This document shows, piece by piece, positions 1 through 5,367 of a stretch of 5,367 bases of DNA. Source of the stretch: JAWPNA01 sp045402695 (GTDB lineage Bacteria; Acidobacteriota; Polarisedimenticolia; JACPZX01; DASXTC01). Positions within the stretch are counted from its first letter, which is position 1. Every line of letters begins with the position of its first letter. Under the pieces are notes generated by a model, which saw nothing but the letters and a program-made list of their open reading frames with translations, was not told where the DNA came from and made no database searches. The DNA lies in assembly GCA_045402695.1 (NCBI GenBank), contig JAWPNA010000436.1:1-5367 (forward strand), given 5' to 3'. The position numbers and the translations under genes are program-made.

Positions 1-1247
1 AGCAGGTGCAGCCTCCCGCGGAACGGAGACCGCCGCCGGAAGTTGTCAACCGTGAGGACTCCCACCACTCGATCATTGGCCAGAAGAGGGGCGGTCGCGA
101 AGCTGCGCGTCTGCAGGGCCGAGATGATGGCATCGGCGACGTCCAGCGAATTGTTGGATCCTCTGGTGTCCCCCAGGTCGAAGGGCCGACGTTCCAGGAC
201 GGTCGCGGACATCACCTCGCCGGCGCCGCCGACGGGGATCTCGATTCCCTGGAGCGTGTCCTGCAGCCAGGTCAGCCACGAGGGGCCCTCGACCTCGTCC
301 GGCGCGGAGGCGACGCCGCCCGCCTCCGGGCTCCTGACGGCGGCCCGCGCCCCCCTCAGTGTCGAACGGCCGGCGTCGTACAGGAAGAGGGTCGCCCGAT
401 CCACGTCGAGGCCTTCGATCACTCCCTCCAGCACCCGCTGGAGGATCTCCGGCAGAGGCAGGCTCCCCTGGATCGCCGCCGATGCCCTTTGAAGAAACGT
501 CAGCTCCCTCACCGATCGCTCGCGCTCCTCGTGCAATCGCGCGCGCTCCAAAGCCAGTCCCGCTTGCGCGGCAAAGGTATCGAGCAGTTGCGACGGCCGC
601 CTCAGCGGCCCAAGCCCCTGGTGATCTTCCAACGCCAGCACGCCGACCACCTCGCCGAACGCGACGAGAGGAATGGCCGCGAATGATCCCCCTTGCCCGC
701 GGCCCCGGAGCAAATCGTGCAGTCTGAGATCGCCCTCGGGCTCGCGCAGGTCGTCGATCGTTTGCGTCCTGCGTGTGAGGACGGCCGCCGACATCACTTC
801 GCACGTGTCGGTGATGGGGATCTTGATCTGCGGTCCGCCCGGTGGATGCTGCTCGCCGCCCTCTTGGGATCGAGAGGTCGCGCGCGGGCCGATCAGGAGC
901 TGATCGCGTTCGTCGTACAGGTAGATCCCGGCATGCTCCACGCCCATGCCCTGCGTCACCGAGCGCAGGATCTGATCCAGCACGTCATCGAGGCGGAGGG
1001 CCCCCTGAAGGGAAGCGGTCACACGCAAGAGGATTTCGCTGTCCTGACCCGACTCAACGGGAGGATGCCCGTTGAGCACGCCGGTCTCGCGAGATAGCAG
1101 ACTCATGAATGCGAATCCCGCCGGGCTGTATCGAGGATCTTGGATTCCGGTCCGCGCATCCTCTCGGCCGCCTTTTGGAAAACCGGTGCGGGGCTTCACC
1201 AGTGATGATCTGGGATGTAGATGTCGCGCCGTGGATCGGCGCCACAT
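1..1247 (-). CDS. Tandem-GAF-domain sensory protein, partial (3' end beyond the left edge)
   Basis: This minus-strand frame has no stop codon from about 1,286 to base 1. Counted from the ATG at 1,247 it gives 415 codons and continues out of the window. Two GAF-like domains are visible, at about residues 72-235 and 250-415. Each starts with an amphipathic helix (LLRVTASLQGALRLDDVLDQ; FLQRASAAIQGSLPLPEILQ) and has the core strands AGIYLYD or ATLFLYD, then IPLVAFGEVVGVLALED or APLLANDRVVGVLTVDN. A charged helix (ALERARLHEERERSVREL) joins them. GAF domains bind small ligands or chromophores in signalling proteins; the ligand cannot be predicted and the output domain is off-window. There is no signal peptide or membrane segment, so it is probably cytoplasmic. 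The start is uncertain: 1,247 fits the upstream promoter and is in frame, while the ATG at 1,106 is the conservative choice because GAF similarity begins just after it. Neither has an ideally spaced ribosome site. Confidence 0.85.
   Translation of the reverse strand, partial: MWRRSTARHLHPRSSLVKPRTGFPKGGREDARTGIQDPRYSPAGFAFMSLLSRETGVLNGHPPVESGQDSEILLRVTASLQGALRLDDVLDQILRSVTQGMGVEHAGIYLYDERDQLLIGPRATSRSQEGGEQHPPGGPQIKIPITDTCEVMSAAVLTRRTQTIDDLREPEGDLRLHDLLRGRGQGGSFAAIPLVAFGEVVGVLALEDHQGLGPLRRPSQLLDTFAAQAGLALERARLHEERERSVRELTFLQRASAAIQGSLPLPEILQRVLEGVIEGLDVDRATLFLYDAGRSTLRGARAAVRSPEAGGVASAPDEVEGPSWLTWLQDTLQGIEIPVGGAGEVMSATVLERRPFDLGDTRGSNNSLDVADAIISALQTRSFATAPLLANDRVVGVLTVDNFRRRSPFRGRLHL
1226..1242 (-). 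other. Small perfect GC hairpin just after a candidate start codon
   Basis: On the minus strand GCGCCG is followed by a five-base loop ATCCA and the exact complement CGGCGC. This 6-bp all-GC stem begins 2 bases downstream of the candidate ATG at 1,247. It has no T-tract, so it is not an intrinsic terminator. It could slow translation initiation, but short GC stems arise easily by chance in DNA of this composition. Confidence 0.3.
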
Positions 1248-1263
1248 CCGCCGCCTGAGTAGT

Positions 1264-1269
1264 CCTCCT
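1264..1269 (-). promoter_or_regulatory. Strong Shine-Dalgarno-like AGGAGG without a well-spaced start codon
   Basis: AGGAGG is a full-strength ribosome-binding core lying about 8 nt downstream of the predicted transcription start. The next possible starts are ATG at 1,247 (16-nt spacer, in frame with the GAF protein) and GTG at 1,245 (18-nt spacer, a different frame closing after 63 codons). Typical spacing is 5-9 nt. A second, weaker AGGCGG lies 3 nt before the ATG. The site makes translation from 1,247 likelier than from 1,106 but does not prove it. Confidence 0.4.
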
Positions 1270-1283
1270 GTAAAAGGTGGTCT

Positions 1284-1313
1284 ATCCTACGACACCTTGC
1301 GTTTTGATGTCAA
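1284..1313 (-). promoter_or_regulatory. Sigma-70-type promoter candidate for the tandem-GAF gene
   Basis: Reading the minus strand, a perfect -35 box TTGACA (1,313-1,308) is followed after 18 nt by TAGGAT (1,289-1,284), which matches the -10 consensus at four of six positions including TA...T. The predicted transcription start is near 1,277, just upstream of the AGGAGG. The region is locally AT-richer than its surroundings (ATCAAAACGCAAG in the spacer). It lies in the gap between the anti-sigma-like gene and the GAF gene, so the GAF gene is probably transcribed on its own, possibly with read-through from upstream because no clear intrinsic terminator is seen between them. Confidence 0.6.
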
Positions 1314-1364
1314 TGCCTCATTCCGCGAAATCCACGGCAGGCGCGAGGTTCATGGTATCAACTG

Positions 1365-2171
1365 TCACCGAAGAGTCCAGAGGTCCGAGGCGGTGATCCG
1401 GTTCAGGAGAGTCCGGGCCGGTTCGTCGTCGGGACGGCGCGCGAGCATGTGTTCGGTGAGCTCGCGCCGCGCGCCGGCCACGTCGCCGAGCCGGAGGTGT
1501 GCGTTGGCGAGGCCCCAGCAGGCGTCCACGCCGGCGCCCAGCTCGTCGGCGGCCGCGTACTGCCTGAGCGCTTGTTCGTACGCTCCGGCTCGAGCGTGTG
1601 CATAGGCGGAAAGCAGCCTCAGGCCGCCGCGGGAAGGATGCCGTGCCACGAGATCCTCCAGCAGCCCCGCCGCATCTTGCGGACGTCCTGAGTCGAGGCT
1701 GGATTTCGCTGCCCTCAGCTCGCGATGATCCTCCGCGGACAGGGGCGGCTGCGGCCCGGAGAGGGAGGCCACCTGACCCGAGAGGATGAGCGCCATGGCG
1801 GCCGCGCCCGGCGGATCGAAGCGGGCAAGCGCTGTCAGGCGTGGGTCGGACCGGCCGGTGGCATTCCCAGCAGGAGGGGCGGCCATCTCGTGCTGGAGAA
1901 ACACCAGGGCGGCCGCCGCCAGAGCCGCAACGCCGATCATCGCCCAGAGCCACGGGCGCAGCGCGCCAGAGGCTTCCGTCGCGCGCCTCCTCTGGTCGGC
2001 CTCCTCGCGGCAGGGACCGCAGCGGGAAAGGTGCTTCGACACGGCGCGCACGAGGAGAGGGTCGAGCTGCGCGGGACGGCGCACGAAGTCGTCAATCAGC
2101 GCCTCGGGCGGGCAGACCAGAAAGTCCACCATGCTCCTGGATGGAACATCCCGGCCGTCGTGAGAAGTCAT
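1365..2171 (-). CDS. Anti-sigma-factor-like zinc-finger membrane protein with TPR-like C-terminal region
   Basis: 268 residues. The N-terminal part has Cys20 and a classic HX3CX2C cluster (His47, Cys51, Cys54; KHLSRCGPC), the zinc-binding pattern of ZAS-type anti-sigma factors. One transmembrane helix follows (about 74-92, WLWAMIGVAALAAAALVFL) and predicts cytoplasmic N-terminus and periplasmic C-terminus. Residues about 148-248 form three helix-turn-helix units resembling tetratricopeptide repeats (SGRPQDAAGLLEDLVARHPS; ARAGAYEQALRQYAAADELG; LRLGDVAGARRELTEHMLAR), a protein-interaction fold. By analogy it could hold a sigma factor inactive and sense envelope state, but no sigma gene is present in the window, so this is inference. 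The ATG lies 3 nt after the SGNH gene stop, with GGAG at 2,178-2,181 (6-nt spacing) inside the 3' end of that gene. This implies co-transcription and probably translational coupling. An alternative start at 2,132 has AGGAG too close to the ATG. Confidence 0.85.
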   Translation of the reverse strand: MTSHDGRDVPSRSMVDFLVCPPEALIDDFVRRPAQLDPLLVRAVSKHLSRCGPCREEADQRRRATEASGALRPWLWAMIGVAALAAAALVFLQHEMAAPPAGNATGRSDPRLTALARFDPPGAAAMALILSGQVASLSGPQPPLSAEDHRELRAAKSSLDSGRPQDAAGLLEDLVARHPSRGGLRLLSAYAHARAGAYEQALRQYAAADELGAGVDACWGLANAHLRLGDVAGARRELTEHMLARRPDDEPARTLLNRITASDLWTLR

Positions 2172-2174
2172 CGA

Positions 2175-3902
2175 TCACTCCAGGGAGATCCGGCTCACGA
2201 AGAACGATACCAGGCGCGCGTCCCGCGCCCCCGGTTTCAGATACGACGCAGCGAAGGCCTGGTCAACCGATAATTCCACTTCCAGGGGCTCCGCCCCCTG
2301 GAGGTCGGCGGGGATCTGCACTTTCAGCACGTGCGGGCGTCCTGGATCCGCGATCATCGGCAGCTCGAAACTGGCCGCCGCGCACCGGCCGGGAGGGGCG
2401 CCCAGCGTCACCTTGAGCAAGGAGGGGACGCGCGAGCGCGCGATCTGCTCGTCCGACCCGGCTACCTCCATCACGACAGTGGTGGCGCCCGGCTTGTTTC
2501 CCAGGAGCACGGCCCCTCTGTTCGACATCCATCGCCCGGCGGCTCCCGGTCCCGGCGGCGGGCCATTCTCCGGATCCCAGAAACCATAGAGCATTTGGGC
2601 TGCGGCCGTTGTACGCCCGAGATCCGGGCCGAGCCTCACCTCCGGGGAGAATTGGCTCACGGCCTCCAGCCACGAGGCACGCTCCTCCTTGAGAACCGCC
2701 TCCTGGCGCCCGGCCCATGTCTCGAATCGTGCAAGGAGATCAGGGTGAGATTCGATCACTTCGTGCCACGCGGAAGATAGCGCGCCCGCCGGTCTCGCTC
2801 CGGCCCCTGCGAGCAGCCCCTCACGTTTTAGAAACGCGGCCAGCATCTCGGCCGCGACGTTGTTGGCCCGCGCGTTGGGGTGAGGGTCCCATCCCAGCGA
2901 ATAGTGCCTCGCGTAGAACTCGCGATCGAGCCAGACCGGGGTCAGGTCGATCACCGGGATCGATTCTTCGTCAAGGATGCCCTTGAGCCTGAGGAGTGGT
3001 GACCCTTCCCACATCCATCCGCCCAGAATGACCACCACCAGCGAAGCGCGGGTCCGGGCGGCCGTCTGTTTCAGCCGGCGATAGTCCTGCCTCAGAGGCT
3101 TCCAGATGACCTCCTCCGTCTGGCAGGCCGGCGACCCGAGCAGGGAGGACCGATTCTCGCCTCCGCTCAGGCTCCACGAGTGCGTTCGCAGGCGAAGGTA
3201 GGTGAACAGGTAAAGCCGGCTCCACGACGCGAGCCGATCCCTCAGGCCGCGACCTTCTCCGCCGCGCGGCAGAAGATTGAGGCGATCAGAGTCGAACGGG
3301 TCCGGCAGCATCAGATCGGCCAGCCGCGTGGACCATGCCTCCGGAGGCGGAGGCTCGAAGCTGCTGCTCTTGATCTCGGGGACCGCCCCGCCTTCGCCCA
3401 GTCCCCAGTTCTCGATGTCGTTGTGCACGAAGCAGGCGACCACGATGTCCGGCCGATACGCCGGCCCGACGTCCTGGAGCAGAGAGATCTCCTGCTTCAG
3501 GTTGTAGCCGAAGATGCCGGCGTTGATCGCCTCGGCCGGCCGCAGGAGGCTCGCCAGCCGGCCGGGCAGCGTCTGTTCCGGAGCAAGCCCGATGCCAAAC
3601 ACCATCGAGTCGCCCAGCACCAGGATGCGCGAGGAGCCGGCCGGAGGCGCCGCCGCGTATTCGCGATCTCTGAGTCCGAGGGAGTTGACGTCGACCAGCG
3701 TCCCGTTGTACCAGCCTCGGCTCAGCGGCACGAGGCGGTAGAGGATATCGGGGTCGCGCACCTGCCGCAGAGGGAGAGTGTCCGATCGTCCCACGGAGGC
3801 GGGGGCATCGGACCAGAACAGCCTCACGCCGGCTTCCGCGAGGACGAAGGTCGTGGCGGCGGCGACGCTCAGCGCGATCCAGTTGCCGGTCGAGCGTCTC
3901 AT
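2175..3902 (-). CDS. Membrane-anchored SGNH/GDSL hydrolase-like protein with C-terminal beta-rich domain
   Basis: 575 residues. A hydrophobic segment at about 8-29 (WIALSVAAATTFVLAEAGVR) is an uncleaved anchor or signal. The linker NSLGLRDREY precedes the catalytic domain, as in SGNH proteins of surface-polysaccharide loci. SGNH blocks are in order: RILVLGDSMVFG with nucleophile Ser99; NAGIFGYN (127-134); FVHND with Asn161; and WDPHPNARA with Asp339 and His341. The catalytic set therefore looks complete. The family comprises esterases and O-acyl transfer enzymes; the substrate is unknown. Residues about 380-415 are helical, and about 437-575 look like a beta-sandwich (YGFWDPENG, RWMSNRGAVLL, ending DARLVSFFVSRISL). 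I recognise that pattern loosely from domains accompanying glycan enzymes, but do not name a family. The ATG at 3,902 has only a weak ribosome site; an in-frame stop 12 nt upstream rules out a longer start. The gap to the TlpA-like gene is 28 nt, consistent with one operon. Confidence 0.88.
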   Translation of the reverse strand: MRRSTGNWIALSVAAATTFVLAEAGVRLFWSDAPASVGRSDTLPLRQVRDPDILYRLVPLSRGWYNGTLVDVNSLGLRDREYAAAPPAGSSRILVLGDSMVFGIGLAPEQTLPGRLASLLRPAEAINAGIFGYNLKQEISLLQDVGPAYRPDIVVACFVHNDIENWGLGEGGAVPEIKSSSFEPPPPEAWSTRLADLMLPDPFDSDRLNLLPRGGEGRGLRDRLASWSRLYLFTYLRLRTHSWSLSGGENRSSLLGSPACQTEEVIWKPLRQDYRRLKQTAARTRASLVVVILGGWMWEGSPLLRLKGILDEESIPVIDLTPVWLDREFYARHYSLGWDPHPNARANNVAAEMLAAFLKREGLLAGAGARPAGALSSAWHEVIESHPDLLARFETWAGRQEAVLKEERASWLEAVSQFSPEVRLGPDLGRTTAAAQMLYGFWDPENGPPPGPGAAGRWMSNRGAVLLGNKPGATTVVMEVAGSDEQIARSRVPSLLKVTLGAPPGRCAAASFELPMIADPGRPHVLKVQIPADLQGAEPLEVELSVDQAFAASYLKPGARDARLVSFFVSRISLE

Positions 3903-3930
3903 GGCGGCATCATGTCACCGATGGCTCAAT

Positions 3931-4518
3931 TCAAGGTTTCTTCCGGGGCTCCGCTTCCGACGCAATGATGCCGTCGACAAGCTCCTCGATCTCCTGCTCC
4001 TGTCCCTTGAAGTAGCCGGTGTAGGTCTTCAGGACGCCGCCGCCGCGGTCCAGGATGATCGTCGTGGGGATGGTGAACCCCTCGCCGCGGTCGGCGCCGG
4101 TCACGCTCATGATTCGCATGAACGTGTCACCGTTCATCATGCCGATGGGGTAGTTGATCCGGTTCTCCTTGACGAACTTCTTGATCGGCTCCAGCCCCTG
4201 GCCGTCCTTGCTCGTCTCGTCGGCGGACAGTCCCACGACGGCGACTCCCTTGGCCTTGAGCTTGTCCTGCATCCTGACCAGGTGAGGGATGACGAGACGG
4301 CAGGGTCCGCACCAGGTGGCCCACACATCGAGAATGACGATCTTGCCCTTGAAGTCCTCGCTGCTGATGTGGCCGCCCGACAGCGACGGGACGCGGAAGT
4401 CGAATCGGCCGTTGGCAGGAAGCCCGGCGGCGGAAGACGCGGGGGTGGACGCCCCCAGTAGCACGAGCAGCACGGCCAGCAGGAGCGCGGCCGCGGGGGC
4501 GGCAAGTCGCGGGAGCAA
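3931..4518 (-). CDS. TlpA/ResA-type thiol-disulfide oxidoreductase, exported
   Basis: 195 residues, usual for the family. Arg4 and a hydrophobic stretch at about 5-22 form an export signal or anchor. No lipobox cysteine is present, so it is not a lipoprotein. The thioredoxin fold spans about 38-190: DFRVPSLSGG, then KGKIVILDVWATWCGPCR with redox Cys70 and Cys73, VAVVGLSADE, and FTIPTTIILD with the expected cis-Pro151. These are the only cysteines. Members reduce or shuffle disulfides in periplasmic clients such as apocytochromes c or other secreted proteins; the client is unknown. The start codon is TTG at 4,518, in the same frame as the preceding isomerase gene and separated from its TAA by a single codon, so no upstream start is possible. 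GAGGGA at 4,525-4,530 lies 6 nt before the TTG. Translational coupling with the isomerase is likely. Confidence 0.92.
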   Translation of the reverse strand: MLPRLAAPAAALLLAVLLVLLGASTPASSAAGLPANGRFDFRVPSLSGGHISSEDFKGKIVILDVWATWCGPCRLVIPHLVRMQDKLKAKGVAVVGLSADETSKDGQGLEPIKKFVKENRINYPIGMMNGDTFMRIMSVTGADRGEGFTIPTTIILDRGGGVLKTYTGYFKGQEQEIEELVDGIIASEAEPRKKP

Positions 4519-4521
4519 CCG

Positions 4522-5259
4522 TTATCCCTCGGGCTGGCAGTAGCTGGGCAGCTTCTTGCAAAGAGGCTTGTCCAGCACCTCCACCTTTGCCTGCGCGGCC
4601 AGCGTCTCGGCCTCCGCCGCGGGGCTCTGGGACGGGAACCGGATCAAGATGTTGCGCACGGCCACTTTCTTGCCCTTGCCCTCCTGCGGTGGCTGAATGC
4701 GCTCCACCTTGGCGATGTGGTAGCCGTAGATGGTGAGGATCGGCTCGCTGATCTCGCCTTGCTTGAGGGCCATCACGACCCGATTGAAGGGGAAAACCAG
4801 CTCGTGGAACTCCTTCATCCCGCCAAGGTCCCCACCGATGGCCGCGCTGCCCGAATCCTGGGAGTACTGTTTGGCCATGGTGGCGAAATCTTCGCCTGCC
4901 TTGAGCTTGTCGTGGATGGCGTAGATGGCGGATCTCATCTGGGGCAGGTTCTCCTTGTACTTCTGGGCCATCGCCCGGATTTTGACGACTTCCTCCTTGA
5001 AGAAGAAGTCCTCGTTGGGTTTCCCTTGCATCTTCTCCAGAAACCCAGGCGTGGTGCGCAAGGACTGCGCCTGCCACGCATCGGCCTTCATGATGGACAT
5101 CCACTCCGCCTTGGTCACCGGCTCGCCGTTGACGTTCGCCACCACGGCCGAGTCATCCGTGTCCTTGGCCGCCTTGTCCTTGGCGGGCGCCGGCGCGGCC
5201 ACCAGGAGGCCCCCCATAAGCGCGGCCGCCGCGGCGGCGGAGAGTAACTTTGATTTCAT
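4522..5259 (-). CDS. Exported parvulin-family peptidyl-prolyl cis-trans isomerase (PpiC/SurA/PrsA-like)
   Basis: 245 residues. A signal peptide is clear: MKSK, then a hydrophobic alanine-rich core, then APAPA before KDK near residue 27; there is no lipobox. Residues 39-57 (VVANVNGEPVTKAEWMSIM) match the N-terminal segment common in SurA/PrsA-type foldases. The parvulin core is at about 111-187: KLKAGEDFATMAKQYSQDSG, GGDLGGM, FPFNRVVMALKQGEISEPIL, and TIYGYHIAKVE with conserved His181. Proteins of this kind isomerise prolyl bonds or chaperone envelope proteins. The usual first strand with its HIL histidine is not recognisable before the core, whereas a similar segment VRNILIRF (201-208) follows it. 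Cys234 and Cys241 are the only cysteines. The ATG at 5,259 is preferred over the in-frame ATG at 5,280 because GGAGGAG precedes it and the signal peptide begins there. It heads the visible run of four genes. Confidence 0.92.
   Translation of the reverse strand: MKSKLLSAAAAAALMGGLLVAAPAPAKDKAAKDTDDSAVVANVNGEPVTKAEWMSIMKADAWQAQSLRTTPGFLEKMQGKPNEDFFFKEEVVKIRAMAQKYKENLPQMRSAIYAIHDKLKAGEDFATMAKQYSQDSGSAAIGGDLGGMKEFHELVFPFNRVVMALKQGEISEPILTIYGYHIAKVERIQPPQEGKGKKVAVRNILIRFPSQSPAAEAETLAAQAKVEVLDKPLCKKLPSYCQPEG
4525..4530 (-). promoter_or_regulatory. Ribosome-binding site supporting the TTG start of the TlpA-like gene
   Basis: GAGGGA lies at the last codons of the isomerase gene, 6 nt before the TTG at 4,518. 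It overlaps the isomerase stop codon context and is the main support for the unusual TTG start. The next in-frame candidates, GTG codons inside the hydrophobic segment, would remove the basic N-terminal residue of the signal sequence. Confidence 0.6.
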
Positions 5260-5263
5260 GTGA

Positions 5264-5270
5264 CTCCTCC
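5264..5270 (-). promoter_or_regulatory. Strong ribosome-binding site deciding the isomerase start
   Basis: GGAGGAG is followed by TCAC and the ATG at 5,259, giving 6 nt from the GGAGG core to the start. It lies between two in-frame ATG codons (5,280 and 5,259) and therefore selects the second, which also starts the signal peptide. The ATG at 5,280 has no comparable purine tract in front of it. Confidence 0.8.
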
Positions 5271-5272
5271 GA

Positions 5273-5367
5273 TCACTCATGAATGCCTGTGCCGTCTGGC
5301 TCGTGCCTGGATGCCGGGGATTCTAGCACAGCCCCTTTGCGGCGGAAGGCCTCGTCGATGTTCAAGT
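5273..5367 (-). CDS. Possible 3' end of an upstream gene (partial, tentative)
   Basis: A minus-strand frame is open from the right edge to a TGA at 5,275-5,273, giving 30 codons. The first part (LNIDEAFRRKGAVLE) reads like ordinary protein and its first nine codons all end in G or C, as in neighbouring genes. The last 15 or so residues look less typical. The stop would lie 13 nt before the isomerase ATG, so this gene could belong to the same operon. The fragment is too short to identify, and it competes with the reading of this stretch as a promoter region; both can be true. Confidence 0.3.
   Translation of the reverse strand, partial: LNIDEAFRRKGAVLESPASRHEPDGTGIHE
5320..5328 (-). promoter_or_regulatory. 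Extended -10 promoter candidate upstream of the isomerase gene
   Basis: TGC directly precedes TAGAAT (5,325-5,320), giving an extended -10 element that matches the -10 consensus at five of six positions. No good -35 box lies 16-18 nt upstream, which extended -10 promoters can tolerate. The start of transcription would be near 5,313, leaving an untranslated leader of about 54 nt before the ATG at 5,259. It may drive the four-gene run, or be an internal promoter if that run extends further to the right. Confidence 0.45.

Noticed and set aside
6..686. Long plus-strand open frame of 226 codons and an overlapping minus-strand frame of 243 codons (73-804)
   Set aside because: Both are rich in Arg, Pro and Gly with no recognisable motif, and they overlap the tandem-GAF frame, which has clear domain patterns. 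They are shadows of GC-rich coding DNA.
1314..1364. Intrinsic terminator after the anti-sigma-like gene
   Set aside because: No stable GC stem followed by a T-tract is present; only weak imperfect pairing such as CCG...CGG can be found.
3480..3620. Idea that the SGNH protein is a catalytically dead homologue
   Set aside because: Ser99, Asn161, Asp339 and His341 all sit in the expected blocks, so the active site appears complete.
3180..3968. Plus-strand open frame of 262 codons opposite the SGNH gene
   Set aside because: Arg/Gln/His-rich composition, no motif, and it lies antisense to a gene with intact SGNH blocks.
4127..5104. Minus-strand frame of 325 codons spanning the isomerase and TlpA-like genes
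   Set aside because: Overlaps two well-supported genes in another frame and has low-complexity Arg/Gly/Gln composition.
4717..5247. Plus-strand frame of 176 codons opposite the isomerase
   Set aside because: Leu/Gly/His-rich antisense shadow with no domain signal.
5343..5367. Possible divergent plus-strand gene start: GGAAGG, 8 nt, then ATG at 5,357
   Set aside because: Only three codons remain before the edge, and the minus-strand frame through the same bases looks at least as coding-like; not enough to call.

Overview
The window is GC-rich DNA from a Gram-negative-type bacterium. All convincing genes lie on the minus strand, so transcription runs from right (about 5,320) to left. GC-rich codon third positions, a parvulin-type foldase and a TlpA-type thioredoxin with export signals, and a membrane-anchored SGNH protein would suit an uncultured or soil lineage such as Acidobacteriota or the former Deltaproteobacteria. 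Sequence alone does not settle this, and the taxonomic guess is weak.

Layout in transcription order. At the far right, a 30-codon open stretch ending at 5,273 may be the 3' end of an upstream gene; it also contains an extended -10 promoter candidate. Four closely packed genes follow: an exported parvulin-family peptidyl-prolyl isomerase (5,259-4,522); a TlpA/thioredoxin-like protein with a CGPC motif (4,518-3,931); a membrane-anchored SGNH/GDSL hydrolase-like protein with a C-terminal beta-rich domain (3,902-2,175); and a zinc-finger anti-sigma-like transmembrane protein with a TPR-like C-terminal region (2,171-1,365). The gaps are 3, 28 and 3 nt, so an operon is likely. After a 117-nt gap holding a good sigma-70-type promoter (TTGACA, 18 nt, TAGGAT), a fifth gene encodes a tandem-GAF sensory protein that runs off the left edge.

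The first two products are envelope protein-folding factors: proline isomerisation and thiol-disulfide exchange. The SGNH protein probably acts on the outer face of the inner membrane on an acylated glycan or similar polymer. The anti-sigma-like protein is predicted to span the inner membrane, with a cytoplasmic zinc finger and a periplasmic TPR region. A shared envelope-related role is a reasonable inference, but no substrate or pathway can be read from the sequence. The tandem-GAF gene has its own promoter and is probably a separate signalling unit. I see no RNA gene, CRISPR array, insertion sequence, phage gene or large repeat.
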